A DNA stretch of 13,285 nt from Lachnoclostridium sp. UBA7097 (GCA_002499945.1 DKYP01000140.1:816-14100); one strand, 5' to 3'; counted from the first letter of the stretch, positions 6,172 to 13,251 are shown. Translations and numbers: made by a program. The notes: generated by a model from the sequence alone, not told the origin.

Positions 6172-6978
6172 ATGCACCATATGGTATTACAACAAACACC
6201 AGCCCCCGAATATATAATAGTCCATGACGGGCCTCCTTCTGACAGCAGCGCCAGGAATTATTATATTAAATACAAAGATTATATTAAAAACGTTGCATCC
6301 AGTGAAATCTATGCTACATGGCCTGAAGCAACACTGTATGCCAACATACTTGCTATACAGTCTATAACACTAAACCGGGTTTATACTGAATGGTACCGCA
6401 ACAGGGGATATGATTTTACTATTACATCTTCTACTGCCTATGACCAGAAATGGATTCCAGGCCGTAATATATTTAGCAGTATATCACGTGCTGTAGATGC
6501 TATTTTCTCAAATTACCTTTCTAAGCCAAATGTATCACAGCCTTTGTTCACACAATACTGCGACGGCAGGCAGGTATCATGCCCTGACTGGATGCGCCAG
6601 TGGGATTCTAAGTATCTTGGCGACCAGGGGTACTCTGCAATCGAAATACTAAGGACTTTTTATGGAAATTCCATTTATATTAATACCTCTGAGGAAATAT
6701 CTGGTGTACCTTCCTCTTGGCCTGGATTTAACTTAACTATTGGTTCAAGCAACAGTAAAGTGAAACAGATGCAGGACCAGTTAAATGTTATATCCAAAGC
6801 ATACCCGCTTATTCCTAAAATACAATCTGATGGCATATATGGCGAAAGGACAGCAAATGCAGTAAGGATTTTCCAGCAGGTATTTAATCTTCCACAGACA
6901 GGTGTTGTGGATTTTGCAACATGGTATAAGATTTCAGAAATATTTGTTGGTGTAAGCCGTATTGCCGAAATAGTATAA
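6172..6978 (+). CDS. 3' half of the interrupted SpoIID-like/peptidoglycan-binding protein gene
   Basis: The open frame encodes 268 aa, but host-derived sequence starts at 6208 (EYIIVHDG). The first 12 codons come from the element, and no ribosome binding site precedes the ATGs at 6172 or 6181, so independent translation is doubtful. The segment DYIKNVASSEIY followed by WPEA and an alanine-rich helix matches the SpoIID pattern (conserved E, then WPxEALKAQA). In a repaired protein the putative catalytic Glu is residue 197. SpoIID-family proteins degrade peptidoglycan as lytic transglycosylases. Residues about 339-409 of the repaired protein form a PG_binding_1 domain (DGIYGERTANAVRIFQ). The repaired length would be 420 aa. 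The SpoIID assignment is by pattern and uncertain; the wall-binding domain is clear. All expected domains are intact on either side of the insertion, with no other disabling mutation visible. Confidence 0.85.
   Translation: MHHMVLQQTPAPEYIIVHDGPPSDSSARNYYIKYKDYIKNVASSEIYATWPEATLYANILAIQSITLNRVYTEWYRNRGYDFTITSSTAYDQKWIPGRNIFSSISRAVDAIFSNYLSKPNVSQPLFTQYCDGRQVSCPDWMRQWDSKYLGDQGYSAIEILRTFYGNSIYINTSEEISGVPSSWPGFNLTIGSSNSKVKQMQDQLNVISKAYPLIPKIQSDGIYGERTANAVRIFQQVFNLPQTGVVDFATWYKISEIFVGVSRIAEIV
6196..6208. other. Right attachment junction (attR) of the element
   Basis: ACACCAGC (6196-6203) is the last part of the element and mirrors GCTGGTGT at the left end. CCCCG (6204-6208) is the core shared with 1140-1144, and host coding sequence (GAA TAT) follows. 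Imperfect symmetry extends outward to about 24 bp on each arm when the circular junction is reconstructed. Confidence 0.72.
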
Positions 6979-7001
6979 CCAAAAAACTTTTTTTAAGACC
7001 A

Positions 7002-7041
7002 AAAACTGGCAGGGACTAATTTCTCCGTCACTGCCAGTTTT
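7002..7041. terminator. Hairpin terminator between the split gene and cotH
   Basis: AAAACTGGCAG (7002-7012) pairs perfectly with CTGCCAGTTTT (7031-7041), an 11-bp stem with an 18-base loop. T-rich sequence follows on the plus strand (7049-7060). On the minus strand the stem ends in TTTTT. It lies between the convergent ends of the plus-strand split gene and the minus-strand cotH gene, so it may work in both directions. Confidence 0.75.
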
Positions 7042-7119
7042 CCAGCCATTTTTTATTTTTAAAGGTTTTTTGTTATATTTTCCAATATATTATCCTGTTT
7101 TAAACCCTGTCTTAAAACC

Positions 7120-10100
7120 TTATTTAAACAGTTTTAAATATTCATTGTATTTACCAGAAGGTGCTTTTATTTTAAAATCCGTTGGAACTTTGCCTGTGGC
7201 ATTTTTACCAGCCTTTTTTAATTTAACTGATTTAATATCCAGAAGTTTTAAAGACTTACAGTTATAAAATGCCTTTTTGCCGATTTTTGTGATATTTTTG
7301 CCTATTACAGCTTTTTTAAGCTTTTTGCATCCCTTAAATGCACCATCCTCTATTGCTGTAACTTTATATTTGCTGTTTTTATATATAACTGTGCCAGGTA
7401 TTTTAATGCTTTTACAGTCTTTATCTTTAAGCCCTGTACATACAATTTCATTGCTGGTATCTGTTTTTATAATTTTATATATAAGCCCTTTGCTGGTGAA
7501 TTTTGCTTCTTTTTCTGTTACAGTGACTTTACAGAATTTTATATTGTCTGTCCTGTTGCATTTTACGCCAATATAAGCTGTACCTGCTTTCTTTGCATGG
7601 ATATAACCAGCTCCGTTGACTTCTGCTATGCTGTTATCTGATATATCAAATATATAATCTAAATATGGTATTTTATTATAAGAAAACTTTGGACATACCC
7701 TGTCATAACCGCCATTTTCTATTGTTATTTCATTATGTGAAAGTGAAAAATCCCCAGAAGGAATTTCACCATCATAACTTATAACATGGATTAAACATGA
7801 TGCTTCAAGGCCGTCTTTGGTAACTGCTGTAATTGTTGCATCCCCAGGTTCTGATGTATACATTTCAAACCTTTTTGACATTTCATTGAATATTATATTA
7901 ACAATACTTTCATCGCTGCTTTTATAAACCACTTCTGGAACTTCTGAATCAAATGGCAATGTATATAAAGGAGGCACAGGGTTTTCATCATAATTATAAT
8001 AAGTTATTTCATCCTGTCCAAAACTGATTCCAGACGCTTTTACAATTTTAGCAGCTTCCACCCACCGTGCACAGGCTGTTATATCTTTATCAATTATAAT
8101 ACCCTCAGTTAAAGGGGTTTCTTCTTCTTTGCCTTCTGTAGTTTCCTTAGTATACCAGCCTTTAAATACATAGCCCTCTTTAACAGGTGGTTCCGGGAAT
8201 ACTATGCCATTCCTGCCATTTCTTGTATAAGTCCCCTCTTTGTACACTTTACCGTCAGACATATATGTAATTTTAAACTCTGTTGGATAAAGTATATCTA
8301 TATTTTCATCTATCCATTTTACACGGTCAGATATCCATTGTTTTAAACGCAGGACTTCACTTTCAAATGTCACTTTTTCCTGCTGTCCGCTATCATCATC
8401 TTCCATCATCCATGATTCATTATAAAGGTCATTTACATTAAAATTTGCTTTCTGTGAATTATAAATCTGCGCTGCATACTGGTCAATCTGCCCGCCATCT
8501 TTACAGGCATAAAGCAGTTTCTCCTTAAATGCAGGCCATCTTGCTATAAGTTTCCCTGCAAATGCTTTATCCATTAAAAGCCTTGAAAACCATTCTATAT
8601 TATCAATATTGAATCCTTCTGTATAAAAAGATGTATCTCCCCATGCTACATAGTCAAAATCCCATAAAGGACCCCAGAAAAGTTTGCCATTCCTTTCTTT
8701 GTAAAGATATGTACTTGAAGAAATATAGGCATCACCATTTTTTGATATTTCCTGCACCCAGTAATAATCAATGGCAGCATCTACATCCATATATTCACTG
8801 TATGGTATGCCACTGGCATCTTTAAAACCTTCACCAAGTATGGCATCCTCTGTCTTCTGGATGTACCCGGAAATATAATCATACTGTGCCTGGTTAAAAT
8901 AATCATCAAAACCAGGGCTTTGTATTCCAAAGCTTAAACCACCATCTGTGGTAAATGCCCGCTTCATGCTGTCATTCTCTGTATATGGTGATAATGTTAA
9001 AAGATATCCGCCTGTAATTGCAGGGCCTGTTGTAATTCCTTTAGCTGCATCATCTGCTTCAAGGTCATCAATATTAACACGGTTCTTGCCTATACGTATC
9101 TGTTCACATAAATAATAACTCCCTATATACTGGCCGTTCATAATTACATCAGTAAATATGCACTGTGGGGTATATTTCATTCCCATTTCTGCACCAAGCC
9201 AGTAGGTAAATTTATTACGTATCATGGTTACATCATAATAATTAGCAAGCAAAATCCAGTGTTTATTCTTTCCCATGCCAAAGAAATCTGTACTATCTGT
9301 TAATTTAAACTTATAAGGCTTTTTATCCGAATACCACGTTGAATTTCCACGTCCCCTGATATATTCGAGGTTATATGTACCTGGCTTCTGTTCTTTGCTG
9401 GTATATTCAGGTTTATAACCTTCTGGTATGTTAACTGATACCTTTCCATAACATTCAGTATTATGGCTCTGGTCACCATTCATTTCACCTATTGAACCTT
9501 CCGATTCATCAATATCAAAATCAAGAACAGGAATATCATTATTCATAAAAAATATGTAACGCAGAAAGAATTTCACATTATTTGCATCATCTGTAACTGC
9601 CCGGAAAGAAACTTTATGCTTTCCTGTAATGTTTTTGTTTTTAATGCTTTGACAGGCATTCTTTTTATAATTCCAGTAATCCTTGCGCTTAATGCTGTTA
9701 AGTTTTACGGAAACAAAAGGTTCTTCTTCATTATCAAGGTAAAAACTAAGTTCCAGGTTTTTTTTCTTATTTGCAAGCCCGTCTGCAACAATATAACCAG
9801 GGCTCTGTGTCCCGAAATCTATTTCTTCTTCAAATGTAAACCTGCTTTCTGCAATAGAAGCACTGTTCCCGCTTACCAGTACACCATTATAATTTTCATA
9901 AGGCGTCATGCCTACAGCAGGATTTGACACAGTAAACTTCTTCTGCCCTAAAAGCTTTATAACTTCTTGTTTATCCGTACTTAAATATAAATCCTGTGTA
10001 TCTGTTGCTGCCGGAGGCTGTACCTCCTGCCCCTCTGCATTAATGTCTGTGGCAGCCCCTGTTATACAAGCAGGAACAAGCCCTGTAACCATTGCAGATA

Positions 10101-10146
10101 TAATAATAACACTGGCCACTAGCCTTGTTATACGCTTAAAAAACAT
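7120..10146 (-). CDS. Exported CotH-kinase-like surface protein with InlB-type, Ig-like and BspA-type repeats
   Basis: Encodes 1008 aa, with a signal peptide over about residues 1-31 (basic start, hydrophobic core, then an Ala/Thr-rich cleavage region). Residues about 205-590 form a CotH kinase domain: IRGRGNSTWY near 263-272, KNKHWILLANYYD near 293-305, and LWDFD near 494-498 containing the metal-binding aspartates of this atypical protein-kinase fold. CotH of Bacillus spores phosphorylates coat proteins. Next come an InlB B-repeat-type module (about 622-695, with VFKGWYT), two Ig-like regions (about 700-880), and a BspA-like leucine-rich block (about 885-985, e.g. AFKGCKKLKKAVIG). No LPXTG, dockerin or membrane anchor is seen at the C-terminus. 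AAAGGGG precedes the ATG. It is probably an extracellular or wall-bound kinase or adhesin; the substrate is unknown. It stands alone in its transcription unit. Confidence 0.92.
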   Translation of the reverse strand: MFFKRITRLVASVIIISAMVTGLVPACITGAATDINAEGQEVQPPAATDTQDLYLSTDKQEVIKLLGQKKFTVSNPAVGMTPYENYNGVLVSGNSASIAESRFTFEEEIDFGTQSPGYIVADGLANKKKNLELSFYLDNEEEPFVSVKLNSIKRKDYWNYKKNACQSIKNKNITGKHKVSFRAVTDDANNVKFFLRYIFFMNNDIPVLDFDIDESEGSIGEMNGDQSHNTECYGKVSVNIPEGYKPEYTSKEQKPGTYNLEYIRGRGNSTWYSDKKPYKFKLTDSTDFFGMGKNKHWILLANYYDVTMIRNKFTYWLGAEMGMKYTPQCIFTDVIMNGQYIGSYYLCEQIRIGKNRVNIDDLEADDAAKGITTGPAITGGYLLTLSPYTENDSMKRAFTTDGGLSFGIQSPGFDDYFNQAQYDYISGYIQKTEDAILGEGFKDASGIPYSEYMDVDAAIDYYWVQEISKNGDAYISSSTYLYKERNGKLFWGPLWDFDYVAWGDTSFYTEGFNIDNIEWFSRLLMDKAFAGKLIARWPAFKEKLLYACKDGGQIDQYAAQIYNSQKANFNVNDLYNESWMMEDDDSGQQEKVTFESEVLRLKQWISDRVKWIDENIDILYPTEFKITYMSDGKVYKEGTYTRNGRNGIVFPEPPVKEGYVFKGWYTKETTEGKEEETPLTEGIIIDKDITACARWVEAAKIVKASGISFGQDEITYYNYDENPVPPLYTLPFDSEVPEVVYKSSDESIVNIIFNEMSKRFEMYTSEPGDATITAVTKDGLEASCLIHVISYDGEIPSGDFSLSHNEITIENGGYDRVCPKFSYNKIPYLDYIFDISDNSIAEVNGAGYIHAKKAGTAYIGVKCNRTDNIKFCKVTVTEKEAKFTSKGLIYKIIKTDTSNEIVCTGLKDKDCKSIKIPGTVIYKNSKYKVTAIEDGAFKGCKKLKKAVIGKNITKIGKKAFYNCKSLKLLDIKSVKLKKAGKNATGKVPTDFKIKAPSGKYNEYLKLFK

Positions 10147-10206
10147 AATATATCCCCTTTCTGCTGCTTTTTAACCATAACACAATATATGTGCTATATT
10201 ATTAAA

Positions 10207-10235
10207 AGATTAGCATACAGGAATAATTAAAACAA
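10207..10235 (-). promoter_or_regulatory. Possible promoter of the cotH-like gene
   Basis: On the minus strand TTGTTT (plus 10230-10235) is followed at 17 bases by TAATCT (plus 10207-10212), about 60 bases before the ATG. The match is moderate. The -35 box directly adjoins a hairpin (10242-10280) that could hold a regulator site. Confidence 0.35.
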
Positions 10236-10241
10236 CACCAG

Positions 10242-10280
10242 CCGGGTAATCTTAAAATATTTTTAATGATTACAGCCCGG
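10242..10280. repeat. Imperfect hairpin upstream of the cotH promoter
   Basis: CCGGGTAATC (10242-10251) pairs with GATTACAGCCCGG (10268-10280) apart from a three-base bulge, and the AT-rich interior (AAAATATTTT) extends the pairing. Neither strand has a strong T-run. It may be a weak terminator for transcripts from the LytTR side or an operator for the cotH-like gene. Confidence 0.45.
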
Positions 10281-10692
10281 ATTCTTTAAAAACTTAGTGT
10301 CTAAAAACATATGCCACCTCACAAATCCCAGTTGTTTCTTACAACAGCACTAACAATATATTACGCCATTAGATATAATTCCATATCATTACTCCGCACC
10401 CTGTTACACCCATACTATTGCCATATTCATTAATTTATCCTGATTCAAATTTGTGGCTATAATTGTTTTTTCTCATTATCTTCTGGCGGGCGGACATGGC
10501 ATAACATTTCTTTTTCGCAAGCGCCAAATTCCAGATAATTACTTCTTGCCTTTTTCAATAAATCCATGCTGTTTTTTCATAACAAGCACAATAGAATCAG
10601 CAAGAGTTGGCAAAGCCAGTTATGTGGTGTCCATTGTACCTGGATATATTGCTTCAAGGACTTTTTCCTTGATAATTGGATAAAACCATAAT

Positions 10693-10739
10693 AAAGAGGT
10701 GTAAAGCCTGTTGTAACCTGACTGGCTTTACACCCCTTT
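10693..10739. repeat. Long near-perfect inverted repeat (16-bp arms, one mismatch)
   Basis: GGTGTAAAGCC (10698-10708) and GGCTTTACACC (10724-10734) pair perfectly. AAAG (10693-10696) and CTTT (10736-10739) extend the stem across one mismatch. The 15-base loop spans 10709-10723. No U-tract follows on the plus strand; on the minus strand a broken T-rich stretch follows. It may be a terminator for minus-strand transcripts or a small mobile palindrome. Confidence 0.6.
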
Positions 10740-10839
10740 ACCGCTATTCCCGTAGCTGTTAAAATTTTACTTATTTACCATCTTTAACTAACAATTTTTA
10801 ATTAACTGTACCAACTGTATTCCAGCATATTGGAAAAAT

Positions 10840-10865
10840 TTTCTGTTAAAAAGTCAAAACAGAAA
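10840..10865 (-). terminator. Probable terminator of the BlaI-M56-LytTR transcript
   Basis: TTTCTGTT (10840-10847) pairs with AACAGAAA (10858-10865). Read on the minus strand, the stem is followed by ATTTTT, 26 bases beyond the LytTR stop codon. The stem is AT-rich, so termination may be weak and may be backed up by the larger hairpin at 10693-10739. Confidence 0.45.
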
Positions 10866-10891
10866 TAAACCATGTAACATTATGTATAATA

Positions 10892-11242
10892 CTATGATAA
10901 ACCTTCTAAATATTTACCATACTGTTCTTTAAAATACTTTAACCTGTGCCTGCTGACAGGAATCCTCTGTCCATCTGGCATAAGCAGGTCATTTTCATCC
11001 CGCTCTTTTATATGGGCGAGATTAACTATATAACTTCTATGTATATGGCAGAATTGATGCTGCTCATTATTACTTAAATTTTGCAACATGTCTTTAATTG
11101 TTCCTTTGTTAATTATCTTTCTGCCATCCATTGAAAAAACCAGTTTATTATGCTGGCTTTCTATATAGTAAATGTCATCTGTTTTTACATATAAATCATT
11201 ACCATTATCTTTTAATAATATAGTCATACCACCATCATCCAT
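10892..11242 (-). CDS. Stand-alone LytTR DNA-binding protein
   Basis: Encodes 116 aa from the ATG at 11242, chosen because GGGGAG lies about 11 bases upstream. A longer reading from 11302 adds residues unlike the domain and has no ribosome binding site. Nearly the whole protein is a LytTR domain: DIYYIESQHNKLVF, then KDMLQNLSN, HIHRSYIVNLAHI, and IPVSRHRLKYFKEQY, which typify the AgrA/LytR-type beta-rich DNA-binding fold. The phosphoacceptor receiver domain of ordinary response regulators is missing, so it cannot be switched by a histidine kinase in the usual way. It is probably a transcription factor controlled by abundance or partner binding. It lies 96 bp downstream of the small exported protein gene and probably belongs to the same operon as blaI and the M56 peptidase. 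Confidence 0.88.
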   Translation of the reverse strand: MDDGGMTILLKDNGNDLYVKTDDIYYIESQHNKLVFSMDGRKIINKGTIKDMLQNLSNNEQHQFCHIHRSYIVNLAHIKERDENDLLMPDGQRIPVSRHRLKYFKEQYGKYLEGLS

Positions 11243-11338
11243 ACCTGTTATCACTCCCCTTTTTCCTTGTATCCTTCCAGCTGCCCATATTATAAAGTAC
11301 ATTGCCCGGACTGGTTGTATATTACTTATATTTATAAT

Positions 11339-11584
11339 TTATCCTTTATATACATAAGTTATCCACTCTGGGTCAACCCAGTAGCCCCTTGTAGCATTCC
11401 AGCGGCGATACTGTAAACGCCCTAGGCTATATCTCCATTTTGTTTCAATTTCATCTGCATATGGCATAATGCCATCATCTGTGCTATATACTGCAGCACT
11501 GGCGATTGCAGAAGCAGCATTAAATGTATTAAGGATTACCACACCTGCTGCTACAGTTACAAGTATTTTTTTAATTTTCCTCAT
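11339..11584 (-). CDS. Small exported protein, Trp/Tyr/Arg-rich, downstream of the M56 peptidase
   Basis: Encodes 81 aa from the ATG at 11584. GAGGAGG, which lies inside the end of the M56 gene, is 9 bases upstream, so this start is preferred over one 18 bases earlier. The two genes overlap by 14 bp. Residues 1-30 form a clear signal peptide (MRKIKK, hydrophobic core, ASAIASA cleavage site). The mature part of about 51 aa has four tryptophans, seven tyrosines, five arginines and no cysteine, with the segment LQYRRWNATRGYWVDPEW. From memory, similar short exported proteins with a YRRWN...WVDP pattern occur in many Lachnospiraceae beside regulators, but I know of no assigned function. Tight coupling to the M56 peptidase suggests a ligand, substrate or product of that sensor. 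Confidence 0.8.
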   Translation of the reverse strand: MRKIKKILVTVAAGVVILNTFNAASAIASAAVYSTDDGIMPYADEIETKWRYSLGRLQYRRWNATRGYWVDPEWITYVYKG

Positions 11585-12752
11585 AATTACTTTCCTCCTC
11601 AATTATCTTAAGTCCGCTTTCATATACCAATTTATCAGCTATTTCTTTGTCAATTACAGTTGTATCACCTCTTTCTGATTTTAAAACATATGTACCATCA
11701 GCATATTTAACGATATAACCATTAAAAGCAGTCAATTCATAGTCAGAATTATATGTTTCTATCTGGTCTTCTGTTGTCTGAAAATATGTTTGTAATACAA
11801 ACGAGTATGATAATACTATTAAGTACATCATTATACCTGTTACTGCCCATTTGCCATATGGCTTTGTTTTATTTTTATGTACCCTGGAAACCAGCTTAAA
11901 CCTTTCTTTCAGTTCATGGATATTATCATCAGCCATCCCAAGCAGGCTTGCTTTATTATGGATGCCATGTTTTGGATTATCCCGGTCCCTGAAAACTCTC
12001 AGGATAGTTTCAAGATAATCTGCTGTTCCCTTTTGGTCTAAACTTTGTATTACCATCTGGTCACAACGTAATTCAAAACTTTTCTCTAACCCTTTTCTAA
12101 GTAAATATACAAGTGGATTCCACCAGTAAACAGAACATAAAATATTTACCAGAAGCTGTACAACAAGGTCATGGTTTTTTAAATGTGCAAATTCATGGGC
12201 TAAAATATAATACAGCTCTTTTTCGCTATATTCATAGTCTGGTATAAGGATTTTCCTGTGCATAACGCCAATACTTACAGGCTCATTTATTTCTGGACTT
12301 ACTACTATTTCCACATTTTTATTATATTTCTCTTTTACTATCTTTATTGCCGTATCCCTGACAAAACTTTCCGTGTTTAAAGGTAAGTTCTTAATTTCAC
12401 TACTGTTTTTATAATACTGGTAAAACAAAATTATAAACATCAGTATTGCGCCAGTAATCCAGATAGTATAAATAATATGGTGTACACAAATATGGTATGT
12501 CCTTATATGAAATACTTCCATGGTAAAAAACCTGAAAAATTTATTGTAAATATTGGGTATACGGATTATCCTTGTCCATGAAAATTCAACAGGTATAAAT
12601 ATTCTTGCTAAACAGAACAAGTAAAGAACTACCATGCCGTAAACACTGGATATATCTAAAAAATGGTAATTTTTGCGCAAAATAGAAATAATTATGATAA
12701 ATACACTGCTCCATAAAACAGCCATAACCATGGAGTAAGAAGTAAGTAACAT
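11571..12752 (-). CDS. M56-family membrane metallopeptidase, BlaR1/MecR1-like, without penicillin sensor domain
   Basis: Encodes 393 aa. The zinc-protease signature HEFAH (residues 186-190) is followed by a third-ligand candidate Glu227 in ELRCD, as in BlaR1/MecR1. Membrane segments are predicted near residues 5-25, 35-55, 92-115 and 300-322. BlaR1 senses beta-lactams through a C-terminal penicillin-binding domain of about 250 aa; here only about 70 residues follow the last membrane segment, with no serine-acylase motifs, so the signal must be different. The likely job is to cleave or inactivate the neighbouring BlaI-type repressor after an external cue. AGGAGG lies 7 bases before the ATG and inside the end of the repressor gene, with a 2-bp gap between the genes. 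The 3' end overlaps the small exported protein gene. Confidence 0.9.
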   Translation of the reverse strand: MLLTSYSMVMAVLWSSVFIIIISILRKNYHFLDISSVYGMVVLYLFCLARIFIPVEFSWTRIIRIPNIYNKFFRFFTMEVFHIRTYHICVHHIIYTIWITGAILMFIILFYQYYKNSSEIKNLPLNTESFVRDTAIKIVKEKYNKNVEIVVSPEINEPVSIGVMHRKILIPDYEYSEKELYYILAHEFAHLKNHDLVVQLLVNILCSVYWWNPLVYLLRKGLEKSFELRCDQMVIQSLDQKGTADYLETILRVFRDRDNPKHGIHNKASLLGMADDNIHELKERFKLVSRVHKNKTKPYGKWAVTGIMMYLIVLSYSFVLQTYFQTTEDQIETYNSDYELTAFNGYIVKYADGTYVLKSERGDTTVIDKEIADKLVYESGLKIIEEESNYEEN

Positions 12753-12754
12753 AT

Positions 12755-13168
12755 CTATTCCTCCTGGTTGCGTATCTCTGTTATCATGTCTTCAAGTTCT
12801 TTAACTAACTTCTCTTCCTCGTCACGGCTGGTTTTTTTTCTCTTTCCAGTCCCAAGCATTGCCAAAGCAATTTTTCCTAAAGAATTACTTTTTATGCCAC
12901 GCTCTGACAAAAGGACTGCTGCATATTCCTCTTTTGTAATGGTTGGCATAAACTTCCTTGCATATTGTGTATTATTTCTTTCCATTCTGTCTATTTTAAG
13001 ATATCCCTTACTGGTCAGTTTATTTACAATCCTGAAAATGGTAACTTTGTTCCATTTTTCTTTACCAAGAATCCCCTCCATTTCTGTTACTGTTAATGGA
13101 TTCTCCTGTGTCCATAAAAATTCCATTAAATCTTCTTCTCTTTGTGTCATTAATTTACTGTTCTTCAT
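12755..13168 (-). CDS. BlaI/MecI/CopY-family transcriptional repressor
   Basis: Encodes 137 aa from the ATG at 13168, a typical length (about 120-145 aa) for the family. A longer reading from 13216 adds 16 residues not expected in the fold. The ribosome binding site is weak (AAAGG, about 15 bases upstream). The N-terminal winged helix is recognisable: MTQREEDLMEFLW, then LTVTEMEGIL, and the recognition helix WNKVTIFRIVNKLTSKGYL. The C-terminal half is helical (EEYAAVLLSE...) and would dimerise. It normally represses its own operon until the M56 partner triggers cleavage. Gene order blaI then blaR1-type is the usual one. An inverted repeat at 13237-13251 in the leader is a candidate operator. 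Confidence 0.9.
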   Translation of the reverse strand: MKNSKLMTQREEDLMEFLWTQENPLTVTEMEGILGKEKWNKVTIFRIVNKLTSKGYLKIDRMERNNTQYARKFMPTITKEEYAAVLLSERGIKSNSLGKIALAMLGTGKRKKTSRDEEEKLVKELEDMITEIRNQEE

Positions 13169-13236
13169 AAAAATAAACCACGCCTTTCTGTTTTTACAGA
13201 TTAAGGCTGCATGCATAGATTATTTTTTTAAAGTAT

Positions 13237-13251
13237 TATCATTAAATGATA
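13237..13251. promoter_or_regulatory. Candidate operator of the BlaI-type repressor
   Basis: TATCAT (13237-13242) and ATGATA (13246-13251) form a perfect palindrome around TAA, about 70 bases upstream of the repressor start. BlaI operators are short dyads in the autoregulated promoter. This one does not match the classical TACA/TGTA core, so it is a candidate only. Confidence 0.4.

Larger units (their letters stand above)
1144..6203. mobile_element. About 5.06-kb serine-recombinase integrative element splitting a host gene
   Basis: The insert separates two halves of a single plus-strand gene. Its ends are 8-bp perfect inverted repeats (1144-1151, 6196-6203) within longer imperfect arms, and the CCCCG core occurs once at each border. 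The distance between cores is 5,064 bp, a multiple of three; deletion joins ATC-CCC to GAA-TAT and restores one open frame. All six genes inside are on the minus strand: acyltransferase, zinc-ribbon membrane protein, alpha/beta hydrolase, small protein, two serine recombinases. The recombinase pair lies at the left end, next to attL, as is usual for an integration module. No conjugation, replication or phage structural genes are present, so it is either a minimal integrative element or a mobilisable unit depending on its own recombinases. Whether it still excises is unknown. Confidence 0.82.
10281..10891. other. Intergenic stretch without a convincing gene; possible decayed remnant
   Basis: A 76-codon plus-strand frame at 10453-10683 has no ribosome binding site and no recognisable domain. 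On the minus strand, about 10500-10690, short stretches look protein-like (for example IIKEKVLEAIYPGTMDTT and ADSIVLVMKKQHGFI) but are broken by stops. This could be a decayed gene fragment, but I cannot name a family. The rest holds the hairpins listed separately, including a small one at 10654-10672 (TCAAGGA/TCCTTGA). Confidence 0.35.

Noticed and set aside
1144..6203. Alternative boundary with a GC core (1144-1145 and 6202-6203)
   Set aside because: It also keeps the frame but would give a palindromic dinucleotide and an extra Ala-Pro in the host protein. The CCCCG core is longer and yields the VVIP-EY join I recall from related proteins. It cannot be excluded without an empty site.
1140..6207. 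CCCC at both borders as a 4-bp target duplication of a DDE transposon
   Set aside because: The flanks and 8-bp terminal repeats fit superficially, but no DDE transposase is encoded; the recombinases are serine type, which exchange strands at a shared core without target duplication.
10453..10683. 76-codon plus-strand frame as a gene
   Set aside because: No ribosome binding site, no domain, irregular composition; the opposite strand looks at least as protein-like but is broken by stops.
11242..11302. Longer start for the LytTR protein
   Set aside because: No ribosome binding site precedes 11302 and the added residues are not part of the domain; GGGGAG supports 11242.
11571..12752. Beta-lactam resistance regulator (true BlaR1/MecR1)
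   Set aside because: The C-terminal penicillin-binding domain is missing and no beta-lactamase or PBP2a-type gene is in the window.
13168..13216. Longer start for the BlaI-type repressor
   Set aside because: No ribosome binding site precedes 13216, and the family fold begins about at MTQREEDLMEFLW.
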